Positions 10,787 through 21,469 of a stretch of 64,000 bases of DNA are shown here, piece by piece (position 1 is the stretch's first letter; the number at the start of each line of letters is the position of its first letter). Source of the stretch: Adiantum capillus-veneris (lineage: Eukaryota > Streptophyta > Polypodiopsida > Polypodiales > Pteridaceae). The translations under genes were made by a program, and so were the position numbers. The DNA lies in contig CM043956.1 in the NCBI GenBank assembly GCA_014529385.2, positions 88,903,221-88,967,220 on the forward strand, read 5' to 3'. The notes below the pieces were generated by a model. The model saw only the letters and a program-made list of their open reading frames with translations, was not told the DNA's origin and ran no database searches.

Positions 10787-10810
10787 GGGGGGGGGGGGGG
10801 GGGGGGGGGG
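10787..10810 (+). repeat. Run of 24 G
   Basis: A homopolymer of 24 guanines lies in the 3' untranslated part of the Harbinger element. Runs this long are rare in plant DNA and can also be an assembly or sequencing artefact. Confidence 0.9.
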
Positions 10811-11046
10811 TTGAGATTAATTGAATAGATAACTCAAACTCAGAGCTATCATGTGAACATTCCCCAAGCTAGATCTCTTCCGTCACCTTCGTGTGAATGG
10901 GGGGGCGGCAGAAATCCCTTTGAGTTTTCTTCCGTCGAGCTCGTGTGAACAAAACAGCGACGGAAATCACCTTTTTGTGGTTCTTCCACCCGGAAACACC
11001 CTTTGGAGCCCTGCATTTCCATCGCCATTGTGTGAACCCATCCTTA

Positions 11047-11344
11047 GTTCTCCTTTTTGTGCGTGACCAAGAATGAGGCTTAGTTATTTGTTCAAATAAT
11101 TGATAAGTAAGCCTCGCGTGATCATATCCTAAGTTGTAAAGCTTTTGTGGCAAAACTTTTGCGGGCGCACATGTGTGTGTGTGTGTGTGTGGGTGTGTGA
11201 GTGAGAGAGAGTGAGGGAGAGAGAGGCATAAACAATACATGAAAACCATAGATATTATCTCTAAAGCCATGTGTGCCTCAAGCTGAATAGTATCTTTCTA
11301 TAGGGTCCTTGATCCTTTTTTTTTTTTTTTTTTTTAAGTGCTCA
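11047..11344. other. No gene; short TG, GA and T tracts
   Basis: This segment holds a (TG)n-(GA)n compound microsatellite at about 11170-11223 and a run of T at about 11319-11335. The minus-strand frames here are low-complexity readings of these repeats. Confidence 0.7.
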
Positions 11345-12425
11345 ATTGAGCTTGAATTGCTTAAAATCCAAAAGTTACAAAGAGCCCTGGCATATCCTCC
11401 ATAGGGTTATCCAAGAAAAAATACATCCGAATTGACTCTACTAACCTTACCTCTTTACCTTATTACAATGTATTCTCCACTAGCACGCTTCTAGAACAAC
11501 ATTAGAGTCGAGGGGCTCACACTTCCCTTGAAATAGTAAAGAATTCTTAAATTGCCAAATAGCTCTCAATATCGTGGATCTTACTAAACATATGTCAATC
11601 AAAAGATCCACATCATCAATGAACCTAGAGCCCATAGCGAGGTCGCACCTTAAGAAGGGAGTTCCCAGATGTTTGTGTACCCTTCTGCAGATTGTGTCTA
11701 TGAAATCGTTGAATTTCGTTAAATCCCTAGAATAGGTGTGTGAGGGATTTGTTTGGGTGTTTTCATCTGTTGCAAGACCCATCGTCAAGGCCCGTAGCTT
11801 TGACTTTTTCACTGGTCAAAATGAATCCAAACAAAGCTCTTGAGAGAAAGTCTTTGTCCCTTTCTTCACACTTGGCCCTCTAGATATTCCCAAAACCGTG
11901 GCCCCATTTGCTTGCAGTCCACTATTTGGACCAAACCCTTTTGAGGTGGTCAATCCACTCCTCTTCAAATCATAGCTTTTCATAGATAGTCTTAGTCTTG
12001 GGCGAGTTAAACACTCTCTTCGCATGCCACTTCCAAGCTTTCCAATCCAACTCTATTGAGCAAGGAGTAAGGATTAGGATTGGAACTTTTTCTAAAGGCC
12101 TTCCGATGAGGACTTCCTCCTGGAGCGATAGGTTACAACAAATCTTCAGATGCGCCAAGGTTTTCCATTATCCTTTTGGTTGTTCCACAAAGCATCCAAG
12201 GTGTCAAGATCGTTGTTATTCGAATTGCTAGCAATTCCAACCAATGGTTATCAAGGCTCAATTCTTCTACAATTGGGCCCACGGAGATCAATGCCTAATT
12301 GTCCTTTCCAGTATCTAATTTCCTATTTCCACTTGAGTGCCATGGTGGCTTTACAACCTTTTCAATAAGCTTTCCAAGAAAGCCACCTACTTGAGCCTTC
12401 ACTCAAACGGGGGGAGGAAGTCTGT
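11345..12425 (-). mobile_element. LINE 3' half, decayed, minus strand
   Basis: Three broken minus-strand frames (11970-12158, 11816-12025 and 11480-11812) carry pieces seen in the other LINE copies of this window, for example a K-T-I-Y-E-K-L segment that matches K-S-I-Y-E-K-L in the copy at 60825. The segment 12150-12220 read on the minus strand resembles the LASLWNHLKEDG stretch encoded near 60745. This region corresponds to the spacer between the RT thumb and the C-terminal zinc motif of plant L1-type elements. The T-rich end at about 11320 may be the reverse complement of its poly(A) tail. The Copia element at 12429 begins at its right edge. Confidence 0.55.
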
Positions 12426-12428
12426 TTT

Positions 12429-12655
12429 TGTTACCATATACATGTGGTAGTGATGTGTGTGAACACACTGGGACCGTCGGGGCATTTTTTCCCTCTTTAG
12501 GAGGTTTTTTCCCCCGTGCATTTTATATACGCCCATCACTCTAGGGCTATCCATCTTTCCACTGCACACTAAGTAACACACTCTCTATTGTGTGCCTTGA
12601 GCTTCCTTCATCTTCTCCAAGCTGTGTGCGTTTCTCTGCAATCCTAATTCCAACA
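12429..12655 (+). repeat. 5' LTR of the plus-strand Copia element
   Basis: A 227-bp LTR starting TGTTACCATA and ending TTCCAACA. It contains a TATA-like TTTTATATAC near 12520 and matches 17415-17638. The direct repeat before it is GTTTT. Confidence 0.92.
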
Positions 12656-12657
12656 AT

Positions 12658-12671
12658 TGGTCAGAGCAGGT
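12658..12671 (+). other. Primer-binding site, initiator-Met type with 2-bp loss
   Basis: TGGTCAGAGCAGGT lies two bases after the 5' LTR. Compared with the usual TGGTATCAGAGC it lacks an AT pair, which would weaken priming by initiator Met-tRNA. Confidence 0.7.
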
Positions 12672-13015
12672 TACGTCCTCCCGGGCTTAGTCGCCAGCTG
12701 CTCCAGCACACGCCTGTTCACTTTCTTCGATTACAGTGAGGTTTGGCGAGCATTCGCAGGTCGACAAATATTTCGGGAGAACTCGTAGAGCTCAATCTGC
12801 TCAGATTTCTGATTCGGGCTCATTTCGGCCTCCGTTTCCACTACAGGCAGGCTTGCACAAGCAATTTTGTCATTTTGTGTAAAATTTTTGTCAGTGCTGA
12901 TTTCTGCATAACACGTGCCTTACAGCCTTCTACGGTTTGTGCTATATAGCACATGTTGTTCCCACTCCATTTCTCCTATTTTCGGGCAGTTTTCACATCA
13001 AGTGCAGCATTTACC

Positions 13016-13661
13016 ATGGCTAACAACAACACAGATGTCTTCAAGATGTTTGCTGCTGAGGACAGGTTGGACGAGGACAGTTACCCTATGTGCGCTTATA
13101 TGATGGAACACGTTCTTGTGTCAAAGGGCGTCTGGAATATTGTGCAGGGCATTGATGTACGTCCTGGTTCTGAGGATGAATGTCCAGGATGTTGCAGGTC
13201 CTGCTGCAGGGATTGCTGCTATTAGAGTTGTTTTGCCTATGGTAGAACAAGCTCGTTGGGATGTAAAGGATGCGCAGGCTCATGCATTGATTGCGTTGTC
13301 TGTGCAGGGCACCATTGTTCCTGACATCTATTCAGCAAAATCTGCAAAACAGGCTTGGGATATTCTAGCAGGTCTTTATGCAGGTAATGAGGCTAAAATT
13401 GCTTTGCTACGTAAAGAGCTAGAGTCAAAGATTATGCATGAGGAAGATGATATGGACACTTTCGTTGCTAGTGTCAAGGATATCAATAAGCAACTTATTT
13501 CTATAGGTGAAGTCATTACGGACAGTTCCCTTGTGCAGACTGTTCTTGATGCCTTACCAGATTCTTACCAGACTTTTGCTAGTACTTGGAGACTTATGAC
13601 CCAAGGAAATCCAAAAATTTTCTTTCCAGAGTCACTTTCCAGAAAAAACAGGACTAGGTAG
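13016..13661 (+). pseudogene. Copia gag (UBN2-like), frameshifted
   Basis: Gag forms the virus-like particle. The product starts MANNNTDVFKMF at 13016. The frame shifts near 13180 and continues as a typical UBN2-like region with the spaced motif AKQAWDILAGLYAG, an acidic stretch and LPDSYQTFASTW, then ends at a TAG at 13659-13661. Reading past that stop in the same frame reaches the zinc knuckle, so gag and the next frame were one protein. Confidence 0.8.
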
Positions 13662-14630
13662 CGTGCAGTTGAACATGCTTTTATTGCTTCTCAAAGAAAG
13701 GGTGGTAACAGCAATGCAGCCACTTCTTATGGTTCTGTTGCGAGTGGCAAAAATTATGTTCTTAATGCTTCTATTGGCAGCAACTCGTCTGGAAACTCTA
13801 ATGATAAGGGCAAACGGAAAATGTGTTGCTATTATTGTAAAGCTAATAATCACTTGATCAAGTCGTGTCCTAAGTTGAAGGCCAAAGAGGCTAAGAAGAA
13901 AGAGGGTGGTTCCACTGCAAATGCTGGTTCCACTACAAATGTAGCCATTGTTGAGTCTTCTGTAAAAGGAGACTGTGATGCTGATGTTAATGCAGAATGG
14001 GATTTTAGCACAGAGTGCACTTACAATCATGCTATCGATGATGCATGCTTGTCACTTGCTGCAGATTCACATGGGTGGTATTTCGATAGTGGTGCTACAA
14101 AGCACATTACCGCACATCATGAATTGTTCACCTCTCTCGAGTCTATACCTCATGGGAATTTAGTCACTTGTGCCAACAATGCTTCTTATCCGGTTCAGGG
14201 AGTTGGAAAGATTGTGCTTACTGCTGCAAATGGCAGTTGCTTCACACTTGTTGATGCACTTTATGTACCTGGGATCAAGAAGAATCTTTTGTTTGTATCT
14301 GCACTTGCTAGACTTGGACTTGTAGTCAAATTTGTGGATGATAGATGTACAGTCCATGATCTCCGTTTTGATGATGAAATTTTTACATCTGGGCTTTTGT
14401 GCCGTGGGATGTATAAGCTCACTTTGTATGACAAGTGTGGACAAAATGTTGCAAATGCAGTTACTGATTCAAGGGCTATTTCAGATGCAAAACTTTGGCA
14501 TGCACGTTTTGGTCGTCTGAATTTTGCCAGTTTGTTGCGTTTGCAAAAATCTGATATGGTTGCTTCTTTGCCTCCTCTTGAAGCACCTGTCAAACATGTT
14601 TGTGAAGGCTATATTTTTGGTAAGATGTAG
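13662..14630 (+). pseudogene. Copia gag C-terminus, protease and pre-integrase domain
   Basis: In one frame there are, in order, a zinc knuckle of the C-x2-C-x4-H-x4-C type (CYYCKANNHLIKSC, 13827-13868), a Lys-rich linker, the aspartic protease signature DSGA (14085-14096) within GWYFDSGATKHIT, a hydrophobic protease core, and a gag-pre-integrase segment (LWHARFGRLNFASLLRL). A TAG at 14628-14630 separates it from the integrase in the same frame. The expected HHCC zinc-binding end of the pre-integrase domain is degraded (the last pair is not clear). Confidence 0.85.
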
Positions 14631-14675
14631 CATTCAAAGTTTCCAAAGGATGGTTCAATTAGGGCCACATGCAGG

Positions 14676-15767
14676 TTGCAGCTTGTGCATAGTGATGTTT
14701 ATGGGCCCATGCAAACTCCGTCCTTGGGCAATTACCTTTACTTCGTGACTTTCATTGATGATTACTCCAGGCATGCATGGGCATTTTCACTTAAAGAGAA
14801 GTCCGAAGTTTTTATGTGCTTCAAACAATTTCTGGCTATGGTTGAAAATGTCTCAAAATGTAGAATGGGCACCCTGCGTCCCGATCGAGGGGGGGAGTAT
14901 ATGTCTCATGAATTTAATGCATTTATGGCTAGTCGTGGGATAAAACACCAATGTACAATGCCTTGTATAACTCAGCAAAATGGTGTTGCTGAGAGGAAAA
15001 ACAGGGCACTTATGGAAATGGCACGATGTATGGTCAAAATTCAAGCTTTGCCGCATTCTTTTTGGCTTGAGGCCATCATGTGTACCACTTATGTACTTAA
15101 CATGTGTCCTACGAAAGCTTTGCAGTCTATTACTCCATATGAAGCATGGCAAGATAGAAATCCTTCTATCAAGCACATCCTTGTTTTTGGTTGTTTGGCA
15201 TATGCTTTGGTGCCACAAGTGCAGTGCAGAAAATTGGATGATAAGGCTGTCAAATGTATTTTTGTTGGTTATAGTGTTGAAAGCAAAGGTTATAGTTTGT
15301 ATCATCCGAAAACAAAGCGTATTTTGGTTTCATGGGATGTACTGTTTGTGGAAGATTTTGTTCAACCCTTGCTCTCAGGTACTAGAGACAGTAATGTAAG
15401 CTCACAAGACATTTATGACACTTTGTTGCCTCTTTTCAGTGGTGGAAATACGAATGTAAATTCCAATGAGGCAAATGTACAGCCTATGGGGGTTTCAAAA
15501 AATGTTATAGATCAGCCTGTTGTTGATGTAGATGTACATGATGTACTTAATGAGGAAAGGGCTGAAAATGAGCAGGCTAGAGGTATGCCAAAATGGCTGG
15601 TGCATACATTGCGTGATAGTGAATTGGATGCACCTTTGTCTAGTCGTACTTATTCAAGCTCTCGCCATGCATCTTATGCATTAGATTGTTATGCTTTGGC
15701 TGTGTCTAGCTTACATGATGTTGAGGAACCTCTGTCTTTTGATGAAGCACAGAATTCAAAAAATTAA
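14676..15767 (+). CDS. Copia integrase core
   Basis: This 363-codon frame inserts element cDNA into the genome in active relatives. It holds the integrase core with the first Asp in LVHSDVYGPM, the second in TLRPDRGGEYMS, and the third acid in the ITQQNGVAERKNRALM segment. The C-terminal part has the Copia-specific KCIFVGYSVESKGY motif and ends in the linker before RT. The frame is open between stops at 14630 and 15767. The last codons are altered by a frameshift at about 15755, beyond which the RT start is read in another frame. The product is not expected to be functional, because both neighbours are broken. Confidence 0.85.
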   Translation: MQLVHSDVYGPMQTPSLGNYLYFVTFIDDYSRHAWAFSLKEKSEVFMCFKQFLAMVENVSKCRMGTLRPDRGGEYMSHEFNAFMASRGIKHQCTMPCITQQNGVAERKNRALMEMARCMVKIQALPHSFWLEAIMCTTYVLNMCPTKALQSITPYEAWQDRNPSIKHILVFGCLAYALVPQVQCRKLDDKAVKCIFVGYSVESKGYSLYHPKTKRILVSWDVLFVEDFVQPLLSGTRDSNVSSQDIYDTLLPLFSGGNTNVNSNEANVQPMGVSKNVIDQPVVDVDVHDVLNEERAENEQARGMPKWLVHTLRDSELDAPLSSRTYSSSRHASYALDCYALAVSSLHDVEEPLSFDEAQNSKN

Positions 15768-15774
15768 ATGCTAC

Positions 15775-16450
15775 CATGCAATCAGAATATGATGCATTGA
15801 TAGAAAATGACACATGAACTTTATGTGATTTGCCTCCTGGCCAAAAGGCCGTTGGTACGAAGTGGGTTTACAAGTTGAACGCAAGCCGGATGGTGAGATC
15901 GATTTCCATAAGGCTCGACTTGTTGCAAAGGGTTATGCACAACAAAACAGCATAGATTATGAAGAGACTTTTAAACCCACTTGTCGTATGACTACTGTGC
16001 ATTTTCTATGTGCATTGGCAGCTCATTTGGGTTGGGATGTACATCAATCAGACATTGTTACTGCTGTCTTCAATAGTGACATATTTGAGGAAGTTTATGT
16101 AACGCAGCCTTGCGGTTTTTTCATAAAAGTACAAGAGGACAAAGTGTGCAGATGTAAGAAGGCTTTGTATGGGTTGAAGCAATCTCCTCATGCTTGGTAA
16201 GAGAAATCTGACACTCATTTGGTCAAACAAGGCTTTTGTAATAGTCCAGCAGAAATCACATTGCATGTAAAGCGTGAGGGTGATGTACTTCTCATTGTGG
16301 TTCTTTATGTCGATGATTTGTTGATCACTGACCAAATGAGAGACATATTGTTGAATTTAAGTCTGATCTGAATGCTACTTTCAAGATGAAATATTTGGGG
16401 CTGTTGCATCATTACTTGGGTATACAGTTTTAAGCAGTGTGATGGTGGTA
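15775..16450 (+). pseudogene. Copia reverse transcriptase, several breaks
   Basis: The RT begins after a frameshift at about 15755 and contains a TGA near 15815 and another frame change near 15880. The open part 15862-16200 includes KARLVAKGYAQQ and a changed V-x-N-A-F-L equivalent (VTAVFNSD), and ends at a TAA in the HAW segment. The catalytic YVDD is intact at 16306-16317. Further breaks follow at about 16370 and 16432. Confidence 0.85.
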
Positions 16451-16455
16451 TTGCC

Positions 16456-17251
16456 TTGTGTCAGAAAAGTCACATAGAAACATTACTATGTAAGTTTGGA
16501 CTTGAGGATTGCAAACCTATTGCGACTCTAATGGAAACAGGTTTGAAGTTGAGTCTACATGATTTTGGGGATCCTGCTGATGTCACTCCTTACCAAACTG
16601 CTGTTGGCTGCCTCATTTATGTATGCAACACGAGGCTGGATATTCAATTTTCAGTCTCACAAGTCAGCACATTTATGCATAGCCTAGGGTCTAAGCATTG
16701 GCAGGCTGTCAAGAGGATTTTACGCTACCTTAGTGGCACTTTACATCTTGGCTTGTTTTATCCCAAGGGGGGATCATTGCCGCCAGACTTACATAATTTT
16801 TCGGACTTAGATTGGGCTGGTGGTTTTGACACGCGAGTGTCCACAAGTGGTTTTTGTTTCATGCTTGGCAGTTCATGTATATCATGGTTGAGCAAGAAGC
16901 AACCTATTGTGGCCACTTCGAGTTGTGAGGCTGGGTACAGGGCAGTCTTCATAGCTACGGTTGAGTGTGTATGGCTCAGACGCCTTATGGCTGATTTGGG
17001 TGTTGGATAGGACATTGCCAACACTATCTACACTGACAGTTAGAGTGTATTGGCACCTAGTTTTTCATGCTCGCACAAAGCACATTGAGATGCATTACCA
17101 CTATGTCAGGGAGAGGCTTTCAGTAGGAGAGATCAGCTTGGCTTATGTGCCACCACATGACAACCTTGCAGATCTCTTCACAAAGGCATTGTCTCATGAG
17201 AAGCTCAAAGCTTTCCGCAAAGCTTTGGGCTTACTCCCCTTTGTGGACTGA
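16456..17251 (+). pseudogene. Copia RT connection and RNase H
   Basis: The first frame (to 17010) has the connection segment YQTAVGCLIYVCNTRLDIQF and RNase H features: Asp in FSDLDWAGG, STSGFCFMLG, and WLSKKQPIVATSSCEAGYRA. A stop and frame change near 17010-17043 divide it from the closing part (to 17251), which has ARTKHIEMHYHYVRE and a DLFTKAL end. The order and length are typical; the copy is inactive. Confidence 0.85.
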
Positions 17252-17283
17252 TCATGTCCTTAGGGTATGGCACTTCCCCTTAC

Positions 17284-17414
17284 TCATGTGCTAGCTCTCG
17301 TTCACAGCATCACTCCAGGGGGGATTTGTTACCATATACATGATGTGTGTGAACACACTAGGACCGCCGGCTCATGTGCCAACTCTCGTTCACCACATCA
17401 CTCCAGGGGGGATT
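17284..17414 (+). repeat. Partial tandem duplication of the purine tract and LTR start
   Basis: The segment 17284-17370 holds the 3' flank, the tract CCAGGGGGGATT and the first 44 bases of an LTR start. The same flank and tract then recur at 17371-17414, directly before the full 3' LTR at 17415. The element therefore has two consecutive purine-tract plus LTR-start units. The first unit's LTR start carries a 5-bp deletion relative to the second. Confidence 0.9.
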
Positions 17415-17638
17415 TGTTACCATATACATGTGGTAGTGATGTGTGTGAACACACTAGGACCGCCGGGGCATTTTTTCCCTCTTTAGGAGGTTTTTTCCCC
17501 CGTGCATTATATATGCGTCCATCACTCTAGGTCTATCCATCTTTTCATTGCACACTAAGTAGCACACTCTCTATTGTGTTCCTTGAGCTTCCTTCATCTC
17601 CAAGCTGTGTGCGTGTCTCTGCAACCCTAATTCCAATA
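17415..17638 (+). repeat. 3' LTR of the plus-strand Copia element
   Basis: A 224-bp match to 12429-12655, with about ten substitutions by eye and the terminal CA changed to TA. It is followed by the target duplication GTTTT at 17639-17643. Confidence 0.92.
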
Positions 17639-17686
17639 GTTTTTGAGGCTAATATTGGACCATATCCCACCTTTGGATGTCATGCA

Positions 17687-17990
17687 AGAGATGTAACCAT
17701 CTCTCCTCTTGGTCTCCTACTGGGATAAGTCTAGAAGCACTTATTACATATTTCTCTTTGGTAGACAATATCTTTTTGGACCCCTATTGAGATGAGACCA
17801 TCTCTCTTCTTGGTCCCCTGTGGAGATAAGTCTAGAAGCACTTATTACACATTGCTCTTTGGTAGACAATCTACTTTTGGACCCCTATTGAGATGCAACC
17901 ATCTCTCCTTTTGGTTCCCTGCTGAGATAGGTCTAGAAGCACATGTCTCTATTCTAACTCTTGTTCCCATTGCTAGACATTAGATTGTAT
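17687..17990. repeat. Three tandem units of about 100 bp
   Basis: Three adjacent units each start near GAGATG..ACCATCTCTC and carry AAGTCTAGAAGCACTTATTACA and a TTGGTAGACAAT phrase; the third diverges in its second half. A fourth related unit lies at about 23028-23090 on the far side of the Gypsy remnant, so these are likely LTR-internal repeats. Confidence 0.75.
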
Positions 17991-18019
17991 GACATTAACT
18001 CTCTCTTGAAATCACAATC

Positions 18020-19628
18020 ATCCTTGACTATGAGATAGAGAAGATAAAGCCTAGTCATTAGTCCATGTTTCTTAGCGGGCAGAGGATCCCTTTTTACCCT
18101 ACGACATCATTCTAGAATGGATGACTAATCCATTTGGTGCTCAAGAGACTTAGCTGTCACAAGCATGTCATCTCTTTAGTCCAAAGTAGAGTGACAAATT
18201 CTACTTAGTGTTTGGGAGACGTCGTCACCACAAACATGATTCTAAGCAAGCGCATTGTTTAAATTTGTGCACAATAAAAAGAGAACTAGTCTTATAAGAC
18301 AAAAAAAATTGTTCATTTAAAATGCATTTTCATTTGCTTACTCTAGTGTAGCATTGTAAGCATTGACAAGGTTCATATTATCCTTAAGCTAGGTTCCTTG
18401 CATCCCTCTAGAATCTTTAAAAGGATACTTCTTACACTTAATAAGATATCATCGAATAATCTTACCGTTTCTTAATACCTTGTCTTCATGTCATAGGATG
18501 GACTGAGATTGAAATACTTCTTCTTGATCTTTGATTTTTGGAGGGTTTGCAACTATTGCTTCTTTTGGTTGCACTCCTTTGTAAGACTTAAGTAAGCTCT
18601 CATGGAAAACATTGTGCATGAGCTAATGGCTGGGCAATTTTAATTGATAAGCCATCTCATTGATTGGCTTAAGAAAAAAACAGGACCATAGTATCTTTTT
18701 AGCATAATACTCTTGGTGGCCCATAGGATTCTTTCCCGTATTATACCTTAGACGAGCCTTGAGAAAATTCGCAAGACTCAATCATTTTTCTTAAAGGCTA
18801 AGGCTCATCTGTGCTTATTAGCAGCAACCCTTTTTGCCTTTACTTTGAGATGGATATAACCTCCTTAATCTTTGGAAAAGATTCTTGTTAGTCTCGGCTA
18901 TATTCATCAGCCAGCGAGGATCTTCCCATGTACTTTAAGTAGTAAGGGACTTTTGGATCTTCCCTTTTTAACCTCGAAAGGTGCTTTCCCCATAGAAGTA
19001 TGTACAATGTCATTGTATGCATACTTTATAAGAGGTAGGTACTTCTCTCATTGAGAACGTTGATCTACTTTCATAACATAGGCTTTTAGTAGATTCAAGA
19101 ATTTTTAGATTAGTTATTTCACTATGGTCATCCATTTGTGGATGATAGGCCAAAAGAGAAATTTAATCTAATTCCTAGATTCTCAAAGAGACCCTTTCAA
19201 AAATTACTAGTTATTCTAGGATCTATGTCGGGCACTATGGATGTTAGCAAGCCATGATACTTGAAAATTTGAGATCTGAAGAGGGTTTCCGTTTGATGTG
19301 CATTAATAGTCTTTTTGACAGGCATAGAGTGTGTTTTCTGATTAAGCATGTCAACTGAAACAATCCAAGTTGCTTCCCTCAGTCAAATTTTGACTTTGGC
19401 ATTCCACACATTTTGAAACATACTCTTCATGATATGTTTACTTTTTAGGGTAGGCCAACATAAATACACTTCTACTCCTCAAAGAGTATATTATGGCACC
19501 CTTCTTTGCCCCGCATAAGAGAAGCATGGGATTCATACATGACTTTCTTATTGTATGGGTGAGTAACACATAGAATATTGCCTTTTGGAAGATAACCATC
19601 CTTCAAGGTGAATGGTTCTTTTTTTCCC
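18020..19628 (-). pseudogene. Gypsy integrase remnant and 3' region
   Basis: The minus strand at about 19472-19628 encodes the segment before the integrase zinc finger (FTLKDGYLPKGNILCVTH) and a finger-like MYESHASLMRGKEGCHN, where the family has an H-H-C-C pattern. Near 19120-19160 the readable phrase LAYHPQMDDHSE matches the conserved AYHPQTDGQTE-type integrase segment. The rest, down to 18020, is too decayed to read in one frame. I see nothing else in this stretch. Confidence 0.6.
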
Positions 19629-19632
19629 TTAA

Positions 19633-20989
19633 CACTAGGTTGGTAATGGGACACTTTTATGTCCTGGGACACTTTTATGTCCTGGGACACTTTTATGTCC
19701 TGTGAAGTGACCATTTTCCTTGAATTATGTCAAGAGTTTCAAAATGGATTTGGAGGTGCTATCTGTCTAGAAAGTTGTCTCATGAGCTGAAAAAAACTTG
19801 ACATTTTTTTGGAATATCAATTCCATCTTTAACCTTGTCCTTGCACAACATTTCACAACCTAAACTGTGTGAAAAAACGGGTCCTGTTTTTGGCTTTTTC
19901 CAACTTTTTGCAACTATACCACTCTATAATTCATGTTTGTGAGGTCTATAATGCTAGAGAACTATCTTTAGTAGTCCTCAACATGTCCTGATGCTTCTAG
20001 GGAGAAATAAATGTTAAAGTTGTAAGTTATGACCAAATTACAAAAATTGTCAAATCCTGTTTTTTAGCCAATTTTAGCTCTTCTATGATTTTTTTGGTGG
20101 CTTTCATGATATCCAAATGCAGATTTGATTCTCTATGTCGCATATTGTAACATAAAGCTAATATTCCTTGAGTTTTGGGGCACCTAATACCCTATTTTTC
20201 ATAGTAGACAACGATGGTTGATTTTTTCAATTATAGAAGAAAACGAAACATTCTAGTATATCAAGTATAGCTTTTTCAATATTGTTAGTTTCTTGTGATA
20301 ACTATATGCATTTTGTAGGTAGTAACCATATCTAGTCATAAGGATCAAATTTGGCTAGATATTGAATAGTTTCTATGGGATTCTACAACTCATAATGTTG
20401 AACCCAGTTTTTTCATGTTTGCTGCATTTAGCACTTCATCTTTGTCCCCAAGATTCCCCTTGGTAAGAGATGTATTATTCTTTTGACATGCTCCATGGCT
20501 CCTTATGAACCTAAAGGACAATAGGGAACTAAGAAAACATGCATATATTATTTTTATTAAGCGTGGCTATAGAAACTTTGATGATAGGTTTGCAAAATGG
20601 TAAAAATTCAACTTTTTTGTACCTATTTCTTTTGGCAAAACAAAAAATAGTGAGTGAGAAGCAATCATATGTTCTGATCACCAACCCATTGAAGTTAACT
20701 AGGGAATTTATCTCAAGTCCTACAAAAATCCCTAATCTTATTTTTATGCAACAAAACGTAAGAAATGACTGTTTTGATGAAAATGTATTGGTCCATCAAC
20801 TTTGGAGGCTTGGTGTGACCAAAAGATGAGAAATTTTACAAGTTTCTTATTTTTTCCATGTGTAGTAGGCCTTGAACTATAACCTCATGAAAGGATTTTA
20901 CAAAATGAGTGGATCTACTATGGTTTTGGAGGTTTTTTTCAAAACCCTAAAAGGACACTTTTATGTCCTGTTAGGTTACCAACCTAGTG
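19633..20989. mobile_element. 1.36-kb TIR element flanked by TTAA, non-coding
   Basis: Perfect 14-bp inverted ends CACTAGGTTGGTAA (19633-19646 and 20976-20989) are flanked on both sides by TTAA (19629-19632 and 20990-20993). Inside the left end an 18-bp unit GGGACACTTTTATGTCCT is repeated three times in tandem (19648-19701), and the right end carries one related copy near 20953-20969. No credible protein is encoded. The insertion lies exactly between RNase H and integrase of the Gypsy element, where the two sides are otherwise adjacent. The CACTA start suggests the CACTA superfamily, but that group makes 3-bp duplications; a TTAA target is typical of piggyBac. Confidence 0.8.
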
Positions 20990-20993
20990 TTAA

Positions 20994-21344
20994 TGTAAAG
21001 GCTGTAATTACGTACTTAAAGTCTCGGTCAGTAGCATACTCATCTATCATAAAAGATAGATCATTGTGAGTTGCTATAGACACCACATTTACCCTTGGCC
21101 GTCGTGAAAGTGCATTGACCACTTGATTTTGCTTGCCAGCAATGTGAGCAATATGAAATTTAAATTGCAAAAGAAAATTTGCCCACCTCATTTGTTTGTT
21201 GGAGAGCTTGGTTTGCATCATGAAGCTCTTGAGGCTTTGTGATCCATTCATAGGATGAATGGAGTCTCCAAGAGATAGCGTTTTCACGTGTCTAGGGCAT
21301 ATAGAGCAGCTAGTAGCTCTTTTTTGTATTTTCCCAATACTCAC
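20994..21344 (-). pseudogene. Gypsy RNase H C-terminal part
   Basis: The minus-strand frame has the Gypsy RNase H segment with a changed DHKSL (SQSLKSFM), KQMRWANFLLQFKFHIAHI and the closing GKQNQVVNALSRRP. It ends where the TIR element begins. The catalytic Asp of the DHK segment appears to be replaced. Confidence 0.8.
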
Positions 21345-21469
21345 TTATCGAAGTTCTTTGACTCTCATATGCTATGGCATGCCCTTCTTGAAGCAAAATG
21401 GCTCCAAGGACATCACCACAAGCATCGCATTGGACCTTAAACGGCTTTCAGAGATCTAATATTGTGACA

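Larger units (their letters stand above)
8327..11043 (+). mobile_element. PIF/Harbinger DNA transposon, 5' end lost
   Basis: It contains the two genes typical of the superfamily in the same orientation: a Myb/SANT-like DNA-binding protein (8343-9035) and a DDE transposase (9230-10627). Its 5' terminus is cut off by the LTR element ending at 8326. A candidate 3' terminus ends TGTGAACCCATCC at about 11043 and is followed by TTA, the superfamily's usual target duplication. TGTGAA also recurs near 10894 and 10934, as subterminal repeats might. The opposite inverted repeat is outside the window, so this end is tentative. Confidence 0.75.
12429..17638 (+). mobile_element. Ty1/Copia retrotransposon, complete structure, coding region broken
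   Basis: LTRs at 12429-12655 and 17415-17638 start TG. A 5-bp target duplication GTTTT flanks the element (12424-12428 and 17639-17643). The internal order gag, protease, integrase, reverse transcriptase, RNase H is the Copia order. The coding region has stops and frameshifts, so the copy is not autonomous. A minus-strand scrap of the same family lies at 23238-23665. Confidence 0.93.

Noticed and set aside
20539-20829. 96-codon plus-strand frame inside the TIR element
   Set aside because: AT-rich, Leu/Ile/Lys-biased, no transposase motif; expected by chance.
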